Assembly (NCBI GenBank): GCA_964526675.1
Contig: CAZGLY010000003.1
Coordinates: forward strand, 50,391-114,390
Direction: 5' to 3'
DNA: 64,000 bases
Source of the DNA: CAZADA01 sp964526675
Lineage (GTDB): Bacteria > Pseudomonadota > Alphaproteobacteria > Caulobacterales > Maricaulaceae
Part shown: piece by piece, positions 48,846-57,676 of the stretch
Numbering within the stretch: the first letter of the stretch is position 1
How the letters are laid out: each line of letters begins with the position of its first letter
Made by a program: the position numbers and the translations under genes
The notes under the pieces: model-generated
Told to the model about the DNA's origin: nothing
The model's input: only the letters and a program-made list of their open reading frames with translations
Database searches by the model: none

Positions 48846-49912
48846 CGGGACTCAATCCGCGCGCCCTCGCCGATCGCATCCGCGCCTTGCAGGATCGCGA
48901 CGGGCGTATCCGCTGGATCGACGCGGGTCTGTGGGACCCTTGGAACCACGCGGAAGCGGCGATGGGCCTGATGGTGGCGGGAGACCTCGCCGCGGCCCGG
49001 CGGGCGCTGGATCACCTCGCGGACGTTCAAGGCGCGAACGGCTCGTGGCTCGCGGATATGGGGTGCGCGGCGCCGCTGGACGCGGCGAACCGCCACCTCT
49101 TGGCGGCCGGCGTTCCAACCGTGGTGGACACGAATTTCTGCGCCTACCCCGCGGTCGCGGTTTGGCGGTTGTTCGTCACCACCGGCGACGTGCGGGACGC
49201 GCGCGCCTACGCGCCCATGGTGGAGCAGAGCTTGCGCTTCGTGGCCGACCTTCAACGCGCGGACGGCACGATCCCGTGGCGTGTCCCGGAGGCCGGCGAG
49301 CCGTCGGAGGCGGTTGACGCCCTCCTCGCCGGCGGGGCGTCGATCATGTTTAGCTTCGCGTGCGGCGCCGCGCTGATGGAGACGCTGGAGCGCCCAGCCG
49401 GGTGGATGCGCGCTGCGGCGGGCCGGTTGCGCGAGGCGTTGGCGCGCTGGCCGGAGCGGTTCACGGAGAAGTCGCGCTACGCGATGGATTGGTATTACAC
49501 CGCGTTGACCGGCGCGGTGGACGCATCGACGGGATGGCGACGGCTGGCGGCCCGGTGGCGGACGTTTGTGCACCCGGTGTGGGGCTGCCGATGCGTCCAT
49601 GATGAACCCTGGGCGACGGCGGCGGAGACGTCAGAACTCGCGCTGGCGGCGGCGGCCCTCGGCGCGCGGGAGGCGGCGCGGAAACTGCTGGCGAGCGTCG
49701 CCCGCCATGACGACGGCCATGGCGGGCTGTGGATGGGTCGCCAGTTCCACGAAGACCGGCCATGGCCGGAAGAGCGCCCGTCCTGGACCGCCGGCGCGGC
49801 GTTGATGGCGCTTGATGCGGTGGAGGGGCTGACGCCGGCCGCCGGGCTCTTCTGCGCACGGCGGCGCGCGGAGTCGCCCACCTTCGTCGCCGCGGAGGCG
49901 TCCCCGGCGTAA
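48842..49912 (+). CDS. Prenyltransferase/squalene-cyclase-fold protein
   Basis: The 356-residue product is an alpha/alpha-toroid protein with repeated helical hairpins and QW-like turns: IRALQDRDGRIRWIDAGLWD, PWNHAEAAMGLMVAGDLAAA, HLADVQGANGSWLADMG, FVADLQRADGTIPWRVPEAG and ARHDDGHGGLWMGRQFHEDR. This is the fold of terpene cyclases and of glycosidase-like or lanthionine enzymes. I see no DxDD or DxDTA cyclase motif, so cyclase activity is not supported. The ATGA overlap with the methyltransferase gene and 6 bp to the convergent gene place it at the end of the three-gene operon. Confidence 0.7.
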   Translation: MTGLNPRALADRIRALQDRDGRIRWIDAGLWDPWNHAEAAMGLMVAGDLAAARRALDHLADVQGANGSWLADMGCAAPLDAANRHLLAAGVPTVVDTNFCAYPAVAVWRLFVTTGDVRDARAYAPMVEQSLRFVADLQRADGTIPWRVPEAGEPSEAVDALLAGGASIMFSFACGAALMETLERPAGWMRAAAGRLREALARWPERFTEKSRYAMDWYYTALTGAVDASTGWRRLAARWRTFVHPVWGCRCVHDEPWATAAETSELALAAAALGAREAARKLLASVARHDDGHGGLWMGRQFHEDRPWPEERPSWTAGAALMALDAVEGLTPAAGLFCARRRAESPTFVAAEASPA

Positions 49913-49918
49913 CGCGCG

Positions 49919-50587
49919 TCAGCCCACGCGGCGCAACAGGGCGAGCGAGCCCACCCGCGTTATGGGATCGAACAAGCCTGAAGCCACCGCCCGCAGGAAC
50001 ACCTCATGGGGCGGGCGGCCCCCCTCCGCCGGCCGGTGGAACACGTCATGGATGGCCAGCGTCCCGTTCACGGCCACATGCCCGGCCCAGGCGCGCCAAT
50101 CCGCCAGAGCCGTCGCCAAGCTGTGACCGCCGTCGAGAAACAGGAGCGCCGCGGGCTTCGTCCAACTCCTCGCCACCGTTGCGGAGTGGCCGACGATGGG
50201 AACGACCACGTCCTCGACCCGCCCGAGGCGCAGGGTGCGGCGGAACGCCGGCAGCGTGTCGACGGCGCCGGCCCTCGCGTCCCAAAAGCGCGCGTCGTGA
50301 TACGCCTCGCCCGCTTGGTGCTCCTCCGAACCGCGATGGTGGTCGATCGAGAAAACCTGCGCGCCGACGGCGCGCGCCCCAGCAGCCAGATAGAGTGTGG
50401 AGCGGCCGCAATAGGCCCCGATCTCCACCACCGGGTGCGGCGCCGCCAGCCGGCCCGCCGCCGCGCACACCTCATCGTGCAAGGCGCGGCCTTCGTGCGG
50501 GCTGAGAAATCCCGGAATTGTCTGCGGATCAAGGCCGAGGCCAAAATGCTCCGGCGACGCGTGCAAACGCCCTGAGAAAGGGCTCAC
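49919..50587 (-). CDS. Class I SAM methyltransferase (Methyltransf_24-like)
   Basis: The 222-residue product has motif I VVEIGAYCGRSTLYLAAGAR, then VFSIDHHRGSEEHQAGEAYH and the acidic ALLFLDGGHSLATALADWRA. The C-terminal GTLAIHDVFHRPAEGGRPPH carries the H-D-x-F pattern seen in cephalosporin-hydroxylase-like and Methyltransf_24 enzymes that act on sugars or macrolides. It is read from the minus strand, 6 bp from the convergent prenyltransferase-like gene, and overlaps the upstream lipoprotein gene by ATGA. The facing arrangement suggests the two small operons belong to one functional cluster. Confidence 0.8.
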   Translation of the reverse strand: MSPFSGRLHASPEHFGLGLDPQTIPGFLSPHEGRALHDEVCAAAGRLAAPHPVVEIGAYCGRSTLYLAAGARAVGAQVFSIDHHRGSEEHQAGEAYHDARFWDARAGAVDTLPAFRRTLRLGRVEDVVVPIVGHSATVARSWTKPAALLFLDGGHSLATALADWRAWAGHVAVNGTLAIHDVFHRPAEGGRPPHEVFLRAVASGLFDPITRVGSLALLRRVG

Positions 50588-51225
50588 CCCAGAAGCAGCC
50601 GGTTGTTCTGAAGCGCTTCCAGCACGTCCGCGAGTTTGCTCGACGCGGCCAACTCAGCGCCATACGCATCCAGCGCGCTCTGGACATGACCGCGACCCGG
50701 CTGAGCCACGTCCGCGCGCTCCACCGCCACCAGACACACGCGCCGGCTGTGCTGGGCGTGAGCGAGCACGCGCTCCATCTCGCGGACATCAGCCTTGGTC
50801 ACCATCGCCCCGTCATTGGCCTGGGCGAGATCTTTCGCGGCGACGTTCACCGCGCGCAAAGCCGCGCGCAGGCGCGACAGATCTTCCACCAAAGCGGCGG
50901 CGGGGCCGGTGTCGCCCGTTCCGCTGGCCAGATAGACCTCCACCGGATCCGGCTCGGCCGCGCGCTGGGCCTTGTCCCCATGAATGAGACCGGTGAGGCC
51001 CGCGCCGATCACTTCGGCCAACGGGCGCGGGGCCGGCACGCCCGTTTCCGTCAGCGCCGCGTCGAAGCGCTGCGCGGCGTCGCGCAACGCCGCCTGCTCT
51101 ACGGTCATCGGACCGCCGGACGCTCGGGTGTGTTGATTATCAGCGGCTTCGAACGCAACACTGGTGCACCCGGGCGCCGCCATCATGGCCGCGGCCCACG
51201 CGGCGATGCGGAGCTTTTGCTTCAT
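50584..51225 (-). CDS. Hypothetical lipoprotein
   Basis: The 213-residue product begins with a lipoprotein signal (MKQKLRIAAWAAAMMAAPGC, Cys20). The mature part is helical and hydrophilic: MTVEQAALRDAAQRFDAALT, LVEDLSRLRAALRAVNVAAK, VREMERVLAHAQHSRRVCLV, ending LADVLEALQNNRLLLG. I do not recognise a family. It heads a two-gene operon with the methyltransferase at 49919 (ATGA overlap). Upstream lies a perfect 13-base palindrome TTGGTTAAACCAA at 51253-51265 in the space before pip, which could be an operator. Confidence 0.65.
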   Translation of the reverse strand: MKQKLRIAAWAAAMMAAPGCTSVAFEAADNQHTRASGGPMTVEQAALRDAAQRFDAALTETGVPAPRPLAEVIGAGLTGLIHGDKAQRAAEPDPVEVYLASGTGDTGPAAALVEDLSRLRAALRAVNVAAKDLAQANDGAMVTKADVREMERVLAHAQHSRRVCLVAVERADVAQPGRGHVQSALDAYGAELAASSKLADVLEALQNNRLLLG

Positions 51226-51341
51226 TGTGCGGGCGCTCGTTCTGCCTACTTCTTTGGTTAAACCAATCCTATAGTCGCAGAAATCTCACCTTAAGGCCAG
51301 TGCGGTGCGGAAATTTCTGTCGCTGGCCACGCAGCGCCAAC

Positions 51342-52409
51342 GTGACTAAGACCGATCGTGTGACGTTTCACACCGCCAAATCCGCCGACGGGCCGAAAAC
51401 CCTCTATCCTGACATCGCGCCTTATGCGAGCGGGCGGTTGGACGTTGGCGACGGCCACACGCTCTATTGGGAAGAATGCGGCGATCCCCGCGGCGCGCCC
51501 GTGGTGGTGCTTCACGGCGGCCCGGGTGCGGGGTGTTCGCCGACGATGCGCCGGTTCTTCCACCCGAAACGGTGGCGGGTGATTTTGTTCGACCAAAGGG
51601 GCGCGGGACGCTCCACCCCCCACGGCGCGCTGGAACACAACAGCACGTGGGATCTTGTGGCGGACATCGAGCGGGTCCGCATCCACCGCAAAATCAACCA
51701 GTGGACCCTGTTTGGCGGATCCTGGGGGTCGACGTTGGCGTTGGCCTATTGCGCGCGCCACGCCAGCAAAGTCACGGCCATGGTTTTGCGCGGCGTGTTT
51801 TTGATGAGCCCCGAAGAGATCGCCTGGTTTTACGGCGGCGGCGCGGGCGCGCTTCTTCCGGAGGCCTGGGATCGGTTCTTGGACCACCTTCCCGCCGACG
51901 AGCACGACACGCCGATCAACGCCTACTACGCGCGCTTAACCAGTCCTGACGCCGCCACCCGGGTGGCCGCCGCGCGCGCATGGACGCGGTGGGAAAGCGT
52001 GGCGCTGCGTACGCCGCTGGCGCTGAGAGCGCCTGTGCGCGGGGGCTGGCGCCGCCGCCGGGGCGACGCCGATCGTCTCGACGATGAAGCGGGCGAGGAG
52101 CGGTCGCGCCGCGGGATGGAGGCGTTGGCGCGCATCGAGTGCCATTACTGCGTCAATCAAGGCTTTCTGGAGGGGCCCGACGCGCTGTTGGAGGCGGCGC
52201 GCCAGCTTCACGACGTTCCCGGATACATCGTGCAAGGCCGCTTCGACCTGGTCACGCCGCCGCGCGCGGCGTGGCGCTTGGCGCAGGCGTGGCCGGAGGC
52301 TCAGATCCTCATCGCCTCCGGCGCTGGCCATGCGGCGTCGGAGCCGCAAATCGTGGACGGCTTGGTGCGCGCCACCGACGCGCTCTCGGAGAGCGCCGCC
52401 CCGCGCTGA
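51342..52409 (+). CDS. pip: Proline iminopeptidase (alpha/beta hydrolase)
   Basis: Pip removes N-terminal proline from peptides. The product from GTG 51342 is 355 residues and shows LYPDIAPYASGRLDVGDGHT, the oxyanion HGGPGAGCSPTMRRFFHPKR, FDQRGAGRSTPHGALEHNST and the nucleophile elbow LFGGSWGSTLALAYCARHAS. The region with the catalytic acid is PGYIVQGRFDLVTPPRAAW, and the histidine lies in SGAGHAASEPQIV. An Arg/Asp-rich stretch (RGGWRRRRGDADRLDDEAGE) sits before ARIECHYCVNQGFLEG and makes it longer than the usual 315-320. The start is uncertain: GTG 51360 is possible and no ribosome-binding site is clear. Confidence 0.88.
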   Translation: MTKTDRVTFHTAKSADGPKTLYPDIAPYASGRLDVGDGHTLYWEECGDPRGAPVVVLHGGPGAGCSPTMRRFFHPKRWRVILFDQRGAGRSTPHGALEHNSTWDLVADIERVRIHRKINQWTLFGGSWGSTLALAYCARHASKVTAMVLRGVFLMSPEEIAWFYGGGAGALLPEAWDRFLDHLPADEHDTPINAYYARLTSPDAATRVAAARAWTRWESVALRTPLALRAPVRGGWRRRRGDADRLDDEAGEERSRRGMEALARIECHYCVNQGFLEGPDALLEAARQLHDVPGYIVQGRFDLVTPPRAAWRLAQAWPEAQILIASGAGHAASEPQIVDGLVRATDALSESAAPR

Positions 52410-52437
52410 GGCGCGACCAAGCCGACCCGCGAGCGCC

Positions 52438-53904
52438 CTACCCGCCCACGCCAAGGGCGGAGGCGATCACCGCCGGCGGATCCGTGATCAGGGCCGACAC
52501 GCTAAAATAGAGGATGAAGACCGTGCCGATCGGGGCGACCCACCGAATGAGGAAGCGCCAAAACGTAAAGACGCCATCGCTGGTGGCGTGCATCTCGTCG
52601 CGAAAGAGCTCCCGATTGACCGCCCAGCCGGCGAACAGCGCCACCAGAAAGCCGCCAATCGGCAGAAACAGCTTTTCGGTGATCTGATCCACCAGATCAA
52701 AGAACTCCGCGGAGAACACGCTGCCGAGGCCCACCAGCCAACACAAGCCGCCCAAACCGAGGGCGGAGGTGAACCGCCCCATCCCGACCGTCTCCTTCGC
52801 CCACGAGGCCGACACTTCCAAAAGCGAGATCGAGGATGTGAGCGCGGCGAACAGCGCCAGCGTGAAGAAGACGCCGCCAAAGAGGACGCCCACCAGAGCC
52901 GGCAACTGCGAAAACGCCACCGGCAACGTCACGAAGAACAAACCCGGGCCGCCATTGGGATCGAGGCCGAAGCCGAACACGATCGGGAAAATCGCCATCC
53001 CCGCGATCAGCGCCACCAGTGTGTCGGAGGCCGCCACAATCGTCGCGGAGCCGAGCAGCTTCTCCTCTTTGCGGATGTAGGAGCCGTAGGTGATCATCAG
53101 CCCCACGCCCACGCCGACGGAGAAAAACGCCTGGCCAAGCGCGGCGGAGAAAATGCCGCCCAGATTGCCCAAACTGAAGGCGGTCTGCGCGCCGGCCTCC
53201 GCGCCACAGGCGTTTCGCGCGGCGGGATCGCCGACCACGTCGAACAGCACGCAGGGCTCCGGCTTGAAGAGATACGCCGCCGCCGCCCCCGCATCGCCGG
53301 CCACAAGGCCGAACGCCACGACGCCCAGCAGCATGATGAAGAACAACGGCATCAAGACCTTCACCGCGATCTCGATGCCCTTCGTCACGCCGCGCGCCAC
53401 GATGAACGCCGTGAGCCCCATGAACACGGTGTGCGCCAAGATCACCAGCGTTCGGTTTTCCGCGCCGATGGTGTGGGTGAAGGTGGCGGCGATGTCCTCC
53501 GCGCTGAGGCCGACAAAGGCCCCTGAAAACGCCTTGACGATGTAGAGCAGCACCCAACCGGCCACGACCGAATAGAACGACAGGATCAAAAACGCGCCGA
53601 TCATGCCCACCCAGCCAAACGCCTCCCACGCGGGGGCCGTTCCCGCCTCCTTCACCAAAGCCCGGGCGGAGCCGACGGCGGATGTCTGGGCGCGGCGGCC
53701 AATGGCGTACTCCGCCACGAGCACCGGAAAGGCCACGCACACAATGCACGCGACGTAGACAAGCACGAAGATCGCGCCGCCATTCTCCCCAGCGGTAAAG
53801 GGAAATCGCCAGAAATTGCCCAAGCCGACGGACGAGCCGATCGCGGCCATCAGAAACGCAAACCGAGATGACCAGTGTTCGTGTGCGGCGCGCGCAACGG
53901 CCAT
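52438..53904 (-). CDS. Sodium-dependent SNF-family transporter
   Basis: The 488-residue product has about 11-12 membrane helices and the neurotransmitter:sodium symporter signature in helix 1: FLMAAIGSSVGLGNFWRFPF, then TAGENGGAIFVLVYVACIVC. Other parts are VLVAEYAIGRRAQTSAVGSA, AFFSVGVGVGLMITYGSYIR (helix 6 unwound region) and LVALIAGMAIFPIVFGFGLD. Such bacterial carriers take up amino acids or related amines with sodium; the substrate cannot be read from the sequence. It is a single gene, convergent with pip (28 bp between stops). Confidence 0.92.
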   Translation of the reverse strand: MAVARAAHEHWSSRFAFLMAAIGSSVGLGNFWRFPFTAGENGGAIFVLVYVACIVCVAFPVLVAEYAIGRRAQTSAVGSARALVKEAGTAPAWEAFGWVGMIGAFLILSFYSVVAGWVLLYIVKAFSGAFVGLSAEDIAATFTHTIGAENRTLVILAHTVFMGLTAFIVARGVTKGIEIAVKVLMPLFFIMLLGVVAFGLVAGDAGAAAAYLFKPEPCVLFDVVGDPAARNACGAEAGAQTAFSLGNLGGIFSAALGQAFFSVGVGVGLMITYGSYIRKEEKLLGSATIVAASDTLVALIAGMAIFPIVFGFGLDPNGGPGLFFVTLPVAFSQLPALVGVLFGGVFFTLALFAALTSSISLLEVSASWAKETVGMGRFTSALGLGGLCWLVGLGSVFSAEFFDLVDQITEKLFLPIGGFLVALFAGWAVNRELFRDEMHATSDGVFTFWRFLIRWVAPIGTVFILYFSVSALITDPPAVIASALGVGG

Positions 53905-54108
53905 GGATGCTCCTCCCCAATGCCGCGAACGCCCAATGGGTCGCTGCGCGGAACGATGTGCGGCGCCTCACCCCCCGAGCCCGCTGCGTCATGAACCCCG
54001 CCTTATTTCGCGCCGGGGCGTAACCTCAGGTCAAGTCGCGGCTGCTTTCATGGGATCACGGGGCGAGCCGCCAGGCGTCAATCCGCGAAGGCAATTGGAG
54101 AGTTGTTC

Positions 54109-54492
54109 ATGGCGATCGCCACCACGCAGGCGTCGGCGTTCGACTGTGACGCGTTCGAGTCAACGCCGCTGCTCAACGAGCAGTTTCTCGGCGATGTGAT
54201 TAGCGCGACCAGCACCGCCACGATGCGTCAGATTGCGGAGACCTTCTGGAGCGCGGCCGACGATCTGACGGTGCAGCTTGAAGCCGCTTGCGCGCAGCGT
54301 GACGCCGAAGGGCGCAACGTCGCGGCCCACACGCTCAAGGGCGCGGCGGGCAATGTTGGAGGCGCGCGCCTGGCGGAGCTGGCCCGCCAGATTGAATACG
54401 CGGATCCGGATCAGGCTGCGGCCCTTGCGCCGCACTTGCGCGCGACCCTGGCGGACACGCGCGCCGCCCTGGACGCCCGGCTCGCCGACTGA
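54109..54492 (+). CDS. Second stand-alone Hpt domain protein
   Basis: ATG 54109 (MAIATTQASAFDCDAFESTP) is preceded by GGAGAG. The 127-residue product is a four-helix Hpt domain with the phosphoryl histidine in NVAAHTLKGAAGNVGGARLA and N-terminal helix VISATSTATMRQIAETFWSA. It is only distantly similar to the Hpt protein at 26519. No histidine kinase or response regulator lies nearby. It is a single gene, 204 bp from the divergent SNF transporter and 24 bp from the convergent rodA stop. Confidence 0.83.
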   Translation: MAIATTQASAFDCDAFESTPLLNEQFLGDVISATSTATMRQIAETFWSAADDLTVQLEAACAQRDAEGRNVAAHTLKGAAGNVGGARLAELARQIEYADPDQAAALAPHLRATLADTRAALDARLAD

Positions 54493-54516
54493 CGGCGGCC
54501 GTCACGGCGCTTTTGG

Positions 54517-55668
54517 TTAGAACACCCATCCGGCCTGGCGCGGCGCATCGGCGTCGCGGTTGATGTGGATGTTCAGCACCAACCCAAAACTCGCCAGCAC
54601 GACGATCATCACCGTCCCGCCATAGGACAGGATCGGGAACGGAACGCCCACGACGGGCAAGAGGCCCGTGACCATACCCACGTTGATAACCACATAGAGG
54701 GCGAACGTCGCCGCGACGCCGAGCGCGGCCATGCGGCCGAAATGGTGATTGGCGTTCAGTCCGATCCACGCGCTCACGGCCAGGATCGCGGCAATCAGCG
54801 ACAGCAGCCCCGCCCCACCGACAAAACCAAACTCCTCAGCGATCGCAGCCAGAACAAAGTCCGTTTCGTTCTCCGGCACGAAGTCGTTTTGGTTCTGGGT
54901 GCCGCGACACAGGCCTTTGCCGGACGCAGCGCCGGAGCCGATCGCGATGATGGACTGGTGCGCCTGGTAGCCGGACCCCATCCGATCCGCGGTCGGGTTG
55001 AACAGCGTCAGAATGCGTTCCCGCTGATACTCGTGCAGGCCGTAGACGTAGAGAAGCACCATCCCAATGAAGCCCAGCACGGCGCCATAAGCGATCACGG
55101 TCCAACGCACGCCGGACAAGAACACCAACGCCACGCCGGTGGCCGCCACGAGCAGCGCCGTCCCCAAATCCGGCTGGGCGGCGATCAGAAGCGCCGGCGC
55201 CGCGATGATCAGCAGCGGCGGCAGATGCGCCGCCACGCCCCGCGCGTTGTCGAACGCCAGCTGGTGGTAGTACTTCGCCAGCGCCACCACGACCGCCAGC
55301 TTCATGATCTCCGACGGCTGAATCCGCAGCGGCCCAAGGGCGAGCCAACGCTGGGCGTTGTTGACCTCCTGGCCAAAGAGCTCAACCCCGATCAACAACG
55401 CCAACGCGGCGAGGTAGGCGGGGTAAGCGAGCGCCAGCCACAAGCGCAGCGGGATCAGCGCCAACGCCATCATCGCCGCGAACCCCACGCCGAGCCGCGC
55501 GGCGTGTTTCAACGCATCCCCGCCTAAGGCGCAGCCGGCGACGGAGTACTGGGCCGCCACCCCCACCGTCGCCAGCGCGGCCAACAGCATGATCAGCGTG
55601 GCCCCGCCAACGCCCAGGCGCGCCAGCGCCGCGGGCTGAGCGCGCGTGAGGCGGGTGTTGACCATCAT
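54517..55668 (-). CDS. rodA: Rod-shape determining peptidoglycan polymerase RodA
   Basis: RodA is the SEDS-family glycosyltransferase of the elongasome and works with PBP2. ATG 55668 (MMVNTRLTRAQPAALARLGV) is used; longer in-frame readings lie inside mrdA. The 383-residue product has about 10 membrane helices and the SEDS features QRWLALGPLRIQPSEIMKLA, LIIAAPALLIAAQPDLGTAL, NPTADRMGSGYQAHQSIIAI with GSGAASGKG, ENETDFVLAAIAEEFGFVGG and LPVVGVPFPILSYGGTVMIV. It ends the mreB-mreC-mreD-mrdA-rodA operon. Confidence 0.95.
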   Translation of the reverse strand: MMVNTRLTRAQPAALARLGVGGATLIMLLAALATVGVAAQYSVAGCALGGDALKHAARLGVGFAAMMALALIPLRLWLALAYPAYLAALALLIGVELFGQEVNNAQRWLALGPLRIQPSEIMKLAVVVALAKYYHQLAFDNARGVAAHLPPLLIIAAPALLIAAQPDLGTALLVAATGVALVFLSGVRWTVIAYGAVLGFIGMVLLYVYGLHEYQRERILTLFNPTADRMGSGYQAHQSIIAIGSGAASGKGLCRGTQNQNDFVPENETDFVLAAIAEEFGFVGGAGLLSLIAAILAVSAWIGLNANHHFGRMAALGVAATFALYVVINVGMVTGLLPVVGVPFPILSYGGTVMIVVLASFGLVLNIHINRDADAPRQAGWVF

Positions 55669-55687
55669 CGACACCAGGACCGTCCTC

Positions 55688-57676
55688 TCATCCGAAGGGG
55701 TTCTCGCGCCCGGCGACAGGCCGCGGGTCGCGCTCCAGCAAGCGCTTGAGGATGTCGCGCGCCGGCGGCGCCGCAGCGCTTGAGCCGCCGCCGCCATGCT
55801 CCACGATCAAGGCGACGGCGTAGCGGGGACGGTCCACGGGCGCATACGCGACAAACAGGCCATGATCGCGACGGCGCCAGGGCAGATCCTCGTTGCGCGT
55901 CACGCCGCGCGCGCGCTCCTCAAGCGTGATGCGGCGCACCTGGCTGGTGCCCGTCTTACCCGCCATGAGCACGCCCGGCACGTCGAGGCCCTTCGTCCCC
56001 AGCGCCCAGTACGCGGTGCCGCGCACTTCGTGAACAACGGCCGTCATCGCCTCGCGGATCAACGCCAGCGCTTGGGAATCCACGTCCAGAGGCGCATCCA
56101 GGTCCTCAGGACGCTCCCCTTCGCGCGGCGTCGGAGCGGCGTCGGCCAGGATCCGCGGCCGCACCAGCCGACGACCGTGGGCGAGCGTGGCGGTCATCAC
56201 CGCAAGCTCTAACGGAGACGCAAGCGCGTAGCCTTGGCCGATGGCGACGTTCAGACGATCGCCCAGCGTCATGGGCTCATTGCGCCGCGCCAGCTTCCAG
56301 CGATTGGTCGGCACCACGCCCGCGCGCGCGCCAGGGGCCGCCAGCGGGAACGCCGAGCCGCCCAAGCCAAAGCGCGCCGCTTCCTCCGCCAGGGGATCCT
56401 CCCCATCGGCGGCGCCGCGGTAAAGGCGGGCGGCGGCTTCGTAAAAATAGGTGTCGCAGGATTCTTTGATCCCGCGGCGCAGATCCACAGAGCCGTGCCC
56501 CTCGCGCCGCCAACAATGGAAGACGCGGTCGCCCACGCGCATCCGGCCGTTGCAATAAACGGTGTCCGTCGGCGTCATGACGCCCGCGCGCAGCGCCGCC
56601 AGCGCCGTCATCATCTTGAACGTCGAGCCCGGAGCGTAGAGGCCCGCCAGCGGCTTGTTGTAGAGCGGGGCGCGCTCGTCATTGCGCAAGGCGTTGTAGG
56701 CGCGTGGGTGGATCCCCTCGACAAAGAGATTCGGATCGAACGCGGGCGCGGAGGCCAAGCACAGGATCTCGCCCGTCTCCACATCCATCGCAACGACGGC
56801 CCCGCTCTCGCCGTAGAGGCGCTGTTGCGCGAACGCTTGAATCTCGGCGTCCAGCGTGAGCTGCACGTCGCCGCCGGCGCGGGTCTTCTGATCGAGGCCA
56901 ACCTCGCGCACCACGCGTCCGCGCGCGTCGACCTCGACGCGCAATTCCCCCCAACGACCCTGCAGGCGCTGATCCTGCGTGTACTCGAGCCCCGCGCGGC
57001 CGACCCGAAAGCCAGGATGGCGCAGTTCGCGGTTCATGCGTTGCCGTTCGGTCGGAGTGCGCGCCTGGGAGAGCCGCGCGTCAATGACGGTGTCGTTCGG
57101 TCGGGCCACATAGCCCACCACGTGGGCGAAGGCGTCGGCGTCGCGCCGCGCGCCATCGGATGTCTCCAGGCCATAGGCGCGGGTTTCGCCGACTTGCGCG
57201 GACACCCCCGGCAAGTCGGGGCGGTGGAAATTCACCCGCGCAAACGTCTCCCAATCGAGGTTTTGCGCGACCAACATCGGTTTGTGGCGCGCCGCGTTGT
57301 GGATCCGCTGCGCGAGCCGGGCGCGGCGGGTCACCGAAACCCGGCCTTGGGGATCGAGATGGGTCAGCAAGGCGTGGGCGGCCGCGTCAGGATCCTCGAT
57401 CTGATCCGGCAGCACGAACACTTGGTAGTTGGGAACGTTGCCGGCGATCACGCGGCCATAGCGGTCGAGGATCAAGCCCCGGGAGGGCGCGACAAGCTGA
57501 TGGAAGAACCGATTGTCATCCGACAGCGTCGCGTATTGGTCCTGTTCGATGATCTGCAGTTGATACAGGCGCGCGCCCAAGCCCACGAACGCGCCCGCGC
57601 CGGCCGCGCCGAGGACGACGGCGCGCCGCGTGAACACTTTGCGTCGAAAGGCGTCACGTTCCCCGCCGAAGCTCAT
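55688..57676 (-). CDS. mrdA: Penicillin-binding protein 2 (MrdA)
   Basis: PBP2 is the transpeptidase of the rod elongation complex. The 662-residue product has a cytoplasmic N-terminus, one anchor (RAVVLGAAGAGAFVGLGARL), a pedestal/dimerisation domain and a transpeptidase domain. The active-site motifs are S-x-x-K in LYAPGSTFKMMTALAALRAG, the SxD form in IKESCDTYFYEAAARLY and KTG in AGKTGTSQVRRITLEERARG. It overlaps mreD by ATGA. The C-terminus (RDPRPVAGRENPFG) is short. The catalytic serine and all three motifs are intact. Confidence 0.96.
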   Translation of the reverse strand: MSFGGERDAFRRKVFTRRAVVLGAAGAGAFVGLGARLYQLQIIEQDQYATLSDDNRFFHQLVAPSRGLILDRYGRVIAGNVPNYQVFVLPDQIEDPDAAAHALLTHLDPQGRVSVTRRARLAQRIHNAARHKPMLVAQNLDWETFARVNFHRPDLPGVSAQVGETRAYGLETSDGARRDADAFAHVVGYVARPNDTVIDARLSQARTPTERQRMNRELRHPGFRVGRAGLEYTQDQRLQGRWGELRVEVDARGRVVREVGLDQKTRAGGDVQLTLDAEIQAFAQQRLYGESGAVVAMDVETGEILCLASAPAFDPNLFVEGIHPRAYNALRNDERAPLYNKPLAGLYAPGSTFKMMTALAALRAGVMTPTDTVYCNGRMRVGDRVFHCWRREGHGSVDLRRGIKESCDTYFYEAAARLYRGAADGEDPLAEEAARFGLGGSAFPLAAPGARAGVVPTNRWKLARRNEPMTLGDRLNVAIGQGYALASPLELAVMTATLAHGRRLVRPRILADAAPTPREGERPEDLDAPLDVDSQALALIREAMTAVVHEVRGTAYWALGTKGLDVPGVLMAGKTGTSQVRRITLEERARGVTRNEDLPWRRRDHGLFVAYAPVDRPRYAVALIVEHGGGGSSAAAPPARDILKRLLERDPRPVAGRENPFG

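Noticed and set aside
51253..51265. Palindrome TTGGTTAAACCAA as a mobile-element or attachment site
   Set aside because: There is no flanking repeat, integrase or composition shift; at most it is an operator for the adjacent genes, so it is mentioned only in the lipoprotein entry.
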